A DNA stretch of 33,885 nt from Hydrogenophaga sp. (lineage in GTDB: Bacteria > Pseudomonadota > Gammaproteobacteria > Burkholderiales > Burkholderiaceae_C), in assembly GCF_030158645.1 (NCBI RefSeq), contig NZ_JAOASO010000125.1:1-33885 (forward strand). The letters are read 5' to 3'. The notes under the pieces were generated by a model. The model saw only the letters and a program-made list of their open reading frames with translations. It made no database searches and was not told where the DNA came from. A program made the translations under genes and the position numbers. The stretch's first letter is position 1. Every line of letters starts with the position of its first letter. Below, one piece after another: positions 28,614 through 33,885 of this stretch.

Positions 28614-29735
28614 ATGACGCCCCAAGCCCCATCCTCCTTTCACCAACAAGTCGACATCGACCTCGGCGACCGCAGTTACGCCATTGACATTGGCGCGGGC
28701 CTGCTGGATTCGCCCGACAGTTACGCCCAGTTGCCCTCTGCCCGCAGCGCGATGATCGTCACCAACGAGACGGTGGCGCCCCTGTATGCGAAGCGCCTGG
28801 AGCGAATGCTTGCACCGCGCTACCCCCAGGTTCACACGGTGAGTCTGCCCGATGGCGAGTCGCACAAGACTTGGGAATCGCTCAACCTGATTTTTGATGC
28901 ATTGCTTTCTCACGCATGCGACCGCAAGACGGTTCTGTTCGCGCTCGGGGGTGGCGTGGTGGGCGACATGACCGGCTTTGCCGCTGCGAGTTACATGCGT
29001 GGCGTTGCATTCGTTCAGGTACCCACCACCCTGTTGGCTCAGGTGGATTCTTCGGTGGGGGGCAAGACGGCGATCAACCATCCCCTGGGCAAAAACATGA
29101 TCGGGGCGTTCTACCAGCCGCAGCGGGTGGTGTGTGACCTCGACACACTCACCACCTTGCCGGCGCGCGAACTCAGTGCTGGATTGGCCGAGGTCATCAA
29201 ATACGGTCCCATCGCGGACATGGTTTTCTTCGACTGGATTGAGGCCAACATGGCTGCGCTGATGGCGCGTGAGCCAGGCGCGCTGGCCCATGCGGTCAAA
29301 CGCAGCTGCGAGATCAAGGCCTGGGTGGTGGGGCAGGACGAGCGCGAAGCCGGGCTGCGTGCGATCCTGAACTTCGGGCATACCTTCGGCCACGCCATCG
29401 AGGCCGGGATGGGCTATGGCGCGTGGTTGCACGGCGAGGCCGTGGGTTGCGGACTGGTGATGGCAGCTCGGCTTTCGCAAGCGCTCGGTGGGGTGGATGG
29501 CGCGTTTGTCGAGCGTCTCACGCGATTGGTGCAGGCGGCGGGTTTGCCCACCGTGGCGCCCGTGCTGGCGGCGAGCGACAACGTGGGCCGGTACCTCGCC
29601 CTGATGCGGGTCGACAAGAAATCCGAAGCGGGCGAGATCAAGTTCGTGGTGATCGATGGCCCCGGCCATGCGGTGGTGCGGTCAGCGCCGGATGCGGTGG
29701 TGGCGCAGGTGATCGAGGCGAGTACGCGCGCCTGA
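28614..29735 (+). CDS. aroB: 3-Dehydroquinate synthase
   Basis: AroB converts DAHP to 3-dehydroquinate using NAD+ and a divalent metal, the second step of the shikimate pathway. The 373-residue enzyme shows [10 protein letters not shown], the NAD-binding [33 protein letters not shown] with its catalytic lysine, the metal ligand in AEVIKYG, and the histidines of [11 protein letters not shown]. It starts at ATG 28614, 48 bp after aroK, with no clear ribosome site. Its stop shares a base with the dgt start (TGATG). Confidence 0.98.
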   Translation: MTPQAPSSFHQQVDIDLGDRSYAIDIGAGLLDSPDSYAQLPSARSAMIVTNETVAPLYAKRLERMLAPRYPQVHTVSLPDGESHKTWESLNLIFDALLSHACDRKTVLFALGGGVVGDMTGFAAASYMRGVAFVQVPTTLLAQVDSSVGGKTAINHPLGKNMIGAFYQPQRVVCDLDTLTTLPARELSAGLAEVIKYGPIADMVFFDWIEANMAALMAREPGALAHAVKRSCEIKAWVVGQDEREAGLRAILNFGHTFGHAIEAGMGYGAWLHGEAVGCGLVMAARLSQALGGVDGAFVERLTRLVQAAGLPTVAPVLAASDNVGRYLALMRVDKKSEAGEIKFVVIDGPGHAVVRSAPDAVVAQVIEASTRA

Positions 29736-30919
29736 TGGAGCACACTTCACAAAGCTCGGTCCAATCGCTGGCGCCATACGCCAGTGACCCCGCCAGGAGC
29801 CGGGGGCGACGTTACCCGGAGGCCGAAGCGCCCACGCGCACCGCTTTCCAGCGCGACAGGGACCGGGTGATCCACTCCACCGCGTTTCGCCGCTTGGTCT
29901 ACAAGACCCAGGTGTTCCTGAACCACGAAGGCGATCTCTTTCGCACCCGGCTGACGCACTCGCTGGAGGTCGCGCAGCTCGGGCGCAGCATCGCGAGATC
30001 CTTGCAGCTCAATGAAGATCTGGTCGAGGCCATTGCGCTGGCGCACGACCTGGGCCACACGCCCTTCGGTCACGCGGGCCAGGATGCGTTGAATGCCTGC
30101 ATGCAGTCGATCGCACCAGGCGGAGACGCCGAGGATGGCTGGGGTTTTGAACACAATCTGCAGAGCTTGCGCGTGGTGGACGAACTGGAGGAGCGCTACC
30201 CGGCGTTTGACGGTTTGAACCTGTGCTTCGAGACCCGTGAAGGCATTCTCAAGCATTGTTCGCGCAGCAACGCGCAACGCCTGGAGCGGTTGGAGCCGCA
30301 CGGAGTGGCGGCGCGCTTCCTCGAGGGCGGCTCGCCCAGCCTGGAGGCCCAGTTGTGCAACCTGGCCGACGAAATCGCCTACAACGCGCACGACATCGAC
30401 GACGGCGTGCGATCGGGTTTGCTGACGTTGGAGCAACTGGGCGATGTGCCGCTGTTCGAGCATTACCGGCAGCAGGCGGTGCGGTCGCATCCGACACTGG
30501 CAGGCCGGCGCCTCCTGTTCGAATCCATTCGCCTGATGCTCAGTGACCAGGTGTACGACGTGATCGACCACACCCGACTGCTCATGGCCGGGCACGCGTT
30601 GGACAGCGCCGATGCGGCGCGGCAACTCCCGCCGCTGGTGGCTTTCTCGCCGGCCATGCGTGAGCGATCGCAGGTGCTCAAGACCTTCCTGCTGCGCAAT
30701 CTTTACCGCCACCCCCAAGTGATGGAGACCACGAACCGCGCACGCCGTGTGGTCAGCGATCTTTTCGAGCGCTACATGAGCGCGCCGCAGGAATTGCCCG
30801 ATGCCCACAGCCGAAGCCGGCACCATGCGCGCGCGGTGGCCGATTACATCGCGGGCATGACCGATCGTTTCGCCATCCGGGAGCACGAACGGTTGTTTGG
30901 TGCGGTGGTTTTTCCCTGA
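29735..30919 (+). CDS. dgt: dGTP triphosphohydrolase-like HD-domain protein
   Basis: Dgt-family enzymes hydrolyse dNTPs to nucleosides and triphosphate. The 394-residue protein contains the N-terminal RTAFQRDRDRVIHSTAFRRL, the first HD-domain histidine in LTHSLEVAQ, the HD pair in ALAHDLGHTPFGHAG, and the later aspartate in NLADEIAYNAHDIDD. This is the full metal-binding set. The start ATG shares one base with the aroB stop. Members annotated as deoxyguanosinetriphosphate triphosphohydrolase-like (type 2) have this length; actual substrate preference is untested. The gene probably belongs to the pil-aro transcript. Confidence 0.95.
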   Translation: MEHTSQSSVQSLAPYASDPARSRGRRYPEAEAPTRTAFQRDRDRVIHSTAFRRLVYKTQVFLNHEGDLFRTRLTHSLEVAQLGRSIARSLQLNEDLVEAIALAHDLGHTPFGHAGQDALNACMQSIAPGGDAEDGWGFEHNLQSLRVVDELEERYPAFDGLNLCFETREGILKHCSRSNAQRLERLEPHGVAARFLEGGSPSLEAQLCNLADEIAYNAHDIDDGVRSGLLTLEQLGDVPLFEHYRQQAVRSHPTLAGRRLLFESIRLMLSDQVYDVIDHTRLLMAGHALDSADAARQLPPLVAFSPAMRERSQVLKTFLLRNLYRHPQVMETTNRARRVVSDLFERYMSAPQELPDAHSRSRHHARAVADYIAGMTDRFAIREHERLFGAVVFP

Positions 30920-30940
30920 TCTGATGCGTTGACCGTCGTC

Positions 30941-32152
30941 ATGAACGCCCGAGACGATTCGGCTTCCTCGCGGACCGCCGCCATCGTTTTTGCGGTGGGC
31001 GTCACATGTGCGCTGCACGTGGGCAAGCTGCCGGTGGCCATCCCGGTGCTGCGTGATGCCTTGAGCCTGACCTTGATTCAGGCCGGCTTTCTGTTGTCGC
31101 TGGTGCAACTCGCCGGCATGACACTGGGTCTGCTGGTGGGTCTCACGGCAGATCGGCTGGGTCCCAGGCGCGTCATGCTTGCTGGTCTGGTTTTGTTGGC
31201 ACTGGGCAGTGCACTGGGCGCGGTAGCGCCCGGGACGGACGTTTTGTTGCTTTCCCGCGTGGTGGAGGGCATGGGGTTCCTGCTGGCCGTCTTGCCCGCA
31301 CCAGGTCTCCTGCGCCAGCGCGTGGTCCATGCGCCCACCCTGGCGCGCGCGCTGGGCTGGTGGGGCGCTTACATGCCATTGGGCACAGCCCTGGCCCTCT
31401 GGTTCGGTGCCGCATTCATGGGCGCGGTCGGCTGGCGCTGGGCGTGGACCTTGCTGGCACTCTTGTCGCTGGGCGCGGCCGCGGTGCTTGCCCTTTGCGT
31501 GTCGGTGGACAGGCGAGCGCCTGGGCGCAGCACAGATCCGCCAGCCTCTTGGGCTCCCAGGCTCAAGCGGACGCTCACATCGCGGGGGCCGTGGTGGGTG
31601 GCGTTGGCATTTTTCCTCTACTCGGGCCAATGGCTGGCCGTGATCGGTTTTCTGCCCACCATCTATGCCCAAGCCGGGTACGCCGCGGCGGCGGTGGGTG
31701 GCCTCAGCGCGTTGGCCGCCGGTATCAACATGGTGGGCAACATCGGTGCGGGCCGGTTGCTGGCGCGCGGCGTGCGCCCTGGCGTGCTCTTGGGCTGGGG
31801 CTTTTGCGCGATGGGGATCGGCTCGGTCATCACGTTTGGCCTGCCTGTGCCTCCCGTGGCGCAATACGTGGCCGTGCTGGTGTTCTCGGGCGTGGGCGGC
31901 TTGATACCCGGCACCTTGTTCGGTCTGGCGGTGGTCCTGGCACCGGACGATGACACGGTGTCCACCACGGTCGGCTGGATGCAGCAGTTCTCGGCGCTGG
32001 GACAGTTCCTGGGCCCTCCACTGGTGGCCTGGGTCGCGACCCAGACCGGCGGCTGGGAATCCACGTGGTGGGTCACGGCGACCTCGTCCTTGCTGGGCTT
32101 GCTGTTGGCAGGCCGCCTGCAAGCCGAATGGCGCCGACGGATCGGTGTCTAA
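30941..32152 (+). CDS. Major facilitator superfamily transporter
   Basis: A 403-residue transporter with 12 predicted membrane helices. It has the MFS loop 2-3 motif (GLTADRLGPRRVMLAGL), arginine-rich cytoplasmic loops and a long central loop (about 185-210). The ATG at 30941 is chosen over a TTG at 30929. The substrate is not evident; the overall look resembles CynX/NimT-type members. It starts 21 bp after dgt. Its TAA stop (32150-32152) forms the outermost bases of the left inverted repeat of the next element, so the original C-terminus may have been changed by that insertion. Confidence 0.9.
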   Translation: MNARDDSASSRTAAIVFAVGVTCALHVGKLPVAIPVLRDALSLTLIQAGFLLSLVQLAGMTLGLLVGLTADRLGPRRVMLAGLVLLALGSALGAVAPGTDVLLLSRVVEGMGFLLAVLPAPGLLRQRVVHAPTLARALGWWGAYMPLGTALALWFGAAFMGAVGWRWAWTLLALLSLGAAAVLALCVSVDRRAPGRSTDPPASWAPRLKRTLTSRGPWWVALAFFLYSGQWLAVIGFLPTIYAQAGYAAAAVGGLSALAAGINMVGNIGAGRLLARGVRPGVLLGWGFCAMGIGSVITFGLPVPPVAQYVAVLVFSGVGGLIPGTLFGLAVVLAPDDDTVSTTVGWMQQFSALGQFLGPPLVAWVATQTGGWESTWWVTATSSLLGLLLAGRLQAEWRRRIGV

Positions 32153-32154
32153 TC

Positions 32155-32171
32155 GGGGTCAGATTCCAATT
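32155..32171 (+). repeat. Left terminal inverted repeat, core
   Basis: GGGGTCAGATTCCAATT reads as the exact reverse complement of 32966-32982. The similarity continues outward through the TAAT that includes the MFS stop codon, with one mismatch. Confidence 0.95.
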
Positions 32172-32184
32172 CATCCGCATTGCC

Positions 32185-32886
32185 ATGGCCCGATTGCCCC
32201 GCCTCACCGTCGCCGGTTATCCCCACCACGTGATCCAGCGCGGCAACAACCGACAGGCCATCGTCAAGTCCGATGCAGACCGTGAGGTGCTGCTCGAACT
32301 CATGGGTGAATATGCCAAAAAACACGAGGTGGCGATCAACGCCTATGTGCTCATGGACAACCATTTCCACCTGCTGCTCACGCCCGAGACCGGCGAGGGT
32401 GTGCCACTGATGATGCAGGCCGTGGGGCGGCGCTATGTGCGTTACTTCAACGACTTGCACCAACGCACCGGCACCTTGTGGGAAGGACGGTACAAGTCCA
32501 CCCTGATCCAGACCGACCGGTATTTGTTGGCCTGCATGGCCTACCTGGACCTCAACCCCGTGCGTGCCGGCATCGTCAGTGAACCAAGGCAATACAGCTG
32601 GTCCAGCCACCGTCACTTCATCGGACAGACCAACGATCGGCGGGTCACGCCGCACCCCTTGGTCTGGAGTTTGGGCAACACACCCTTTGCTCGCGAAGCG
32701 GCTTACACCGATTTGGTGCGTGCCGGCCTGGCTGCCGATGCACAAAACGCGATCACACATGCCACGCTGCATGGCTGGGCACTGGGCGATGTCGAATTTG
32801 TGGAAACCCTGCAGAAGCAGACGAGCCGCCGCATCAGCGAGGCGCGCGCCGGGCGACCGGCCCTGGCGCCCCCGGACAGGCGTTGA
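32185..32886 (+). CDS. REP-associated tyrosine transposase (RAYT, IS200-like Y1 family)
   Basis: A 233-residue single-strand transposase. The HUH motif is HFH (His60, His62) in VLMDNHFHLLL, and the likely catalytic tyrosine is Tyr120 in ACMAYLDLNPVRAGIV, the hallmark of TnpA-REP proteins. GTLWEGRYKSTLI also matches. The protein looks full length and undamaged. ATG 32185 is chosen; the open frame continues upstream into the MFS gene, which is a chance extension. It lies within a pair of matching inverted repeats and just upstream of gltB. Such enzymes usually recognise REP-like hairpins. Confidence 0.93.
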   Translation: MARLPRLTVAGYPHHVIQRGNNRQAIVKSDADREVLLELMGEYAKKHEVAINAYVLMDNHFHLLLTPETGEGVPLMMQAVGRRYVRYFNDLHQRTGTLWEGRYKSTLIQTDRYLLACMAYLDLNPVRAGIVSEPRQYSWSSHRHFIGQTNDRRVTPHPLVWSLGNTPFAREAAYTDLVRAGLAADAQNAITHATLHGWALGDVEFVETLQKQTSRRISEARAGRPALAPPDRR

Positions 32887-32923
32887 TCATGGATGCGGCG
32901 TTCGGAACGCTTCACGCCGGTTT

Positions 32924-32947
32924 GATCTGTCCCCAATTGATTTCTGC
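32924..32947 (+). repeat. Imperfect extra copy of the element's right-end motif
   Basis: Bases 32924-32947 (GATCTGTCCCCAATTGATTT and following CTGC) resemble 32972-32993 (AATCTGACCCCAATTAATCT, GC) in direct orientation, with three substitutions and one indel. A GCGT-GAAA-ACGC hairpin (32946-32957) lies between them. The arrangement resembles a REP-type doublet recognised by RAYT proteins. Confidence 0.6.
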
Positions 32948-32965
32948 GTGAAAACGCCGGCAGAA

Positions 32966-32982
32966 AATTGGAATCTGACCCC
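32966..32982 (-). repeat. Right terminal inverted repeat, core
   Basis: AATTGGAATCTGACCCC is the exact reverse complement of the left core at 32155-32171. Confidence 0.95.
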
Positions 32983-32993
32983 AATTAATCTGC

Positions 32994-33022
32994 TTGGCAT
33001 TGTTGTTGCAATGCAATATGCT
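32994..33022 (+). promoter_or_regulatory. gltB: Predicted gltB promoter
   Basis: TTGGCA (32994-32999), 17 bp, TATGCT (33017-33022) gives a reasonable sigma-70 promoter with a start near 33029. The perfect palindrome AATCGCGATT (33027-33036) covers that start and may be an operator. The -35 box begins 6 bp after the right end of the RAYT element. Confidence 0.5.
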
Positions 33023-33071
33023 CCGCAATCGCGATTTGCATCAACGCCCCACGAACCGAGAAGGAAGCGCC

Positions 33072-33885
<814 letters not shown>

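Larger units (their letters stand above)
32150..32987 (+). mobile_element. RAYT transposable element (about 838 bp) with terminal inverted repeats
   Basis: A single transposase gene is bounded by inverted repeats. The left end (32150-32171) and the right end (32966-32987) match as reverse complements at 21 of 22 positions, with 17 consecutive matches in the core GGGGTCAGATTCCAATT. Single-gene elements with GGGGTCAGA-type ends and a Y1 transposase are a known widespread class in proteobacteria. The boundaries are set by the extent of the repeat and could be a few bases narrower. Confidence 0.8.

Noticed and set aside
29747..32122. A 791-codon open frame on the minus strand opposite dgt and the MFS gene
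   Set aside because: Composition is low-complexity Gln/Arg/His/Gly without any motif, and both genes on the other strand are clear.
32065..32184. A 40-codon N-terminal extension of the transposase into the MFS gene
   Set aside because: It crosses the left inverted repeat and the MFS stop; the family N-terminus matches the ATG at 32185.

Overview
The window is about 34 kb of GC-rich core chromosome from a betaproteobacterium. The best fit is Burkholderiales, probably a Comamonadaceae member such as a Hydrogenophaga- or Acidovorax-like genus. This rests on gene content and order: System II cytochrome c assembly (resB-ccsB), msrPQ, lysA-lptM facing cyaY, mrcA facing pilMNOPQ, then aroK-aroB-dgt leading to gltB. 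The taxonomic placement is inference; the gene identities come from motifs read directly. No tRNA, rRNA, CRISPR array or prophage was seen.

Left part (1-12.1 kb): the 5' part of groL and all of groES lie on the minus strand behind a CIRCE operator. They are followed by a DUF2254 membrane protein, a divergent 7TM-DISM-type sensor with a degenerate GGDEF domain, an SDR oxidoreductase, and a soluble three-PAS histidine kinase with no linked regulator. Next come metK with a clear intrinsic terminator, two tandem overlapping LpxL/HtrB-type lipid A acyltransferases, an epoxide-hydrolase-like alpha/beta hydrolase and the GTPase gene engB.

Middle part (12.2-22.7 kb): a diheme cytochrome c4 precedes resB-ccsB, and a terminator-like hairpin sits only 26 nt before the resB start. 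The msrP-msrQ pair repairs oxidised periplasmic methionines and has a possible ECF-sigma promoter. lysA and lptM are divergent from cyaY with a 12-bp gap, and cyaY overlaps the convergent end of mrcA (PBP1A).

Right part (22.9-33.9 kb): pilM-N-O-P-Q (type IV pilus alignment complex and secretin) runs with stop/start overlaps into aroK, and then aroB, dgt and an MFS transporter gene follow. A compact REP-associated tyrosine transposase (RAYT) element with near-perfect terminal inverted repeats begins at the MFS stop codon and ends 6 bp before a good promoter for gltB, which runs off the right edge.

Most of the window is ordinary housekeeping DNA. The parts most worth a second look are the RAYT element with its extra end-like repeat, the terminator placed directly in front of resB, the ECF-like promoter of msrPQ, and the catalytically dead-looking GGDEF protein. 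I did not find a convincing new multi-gene system.
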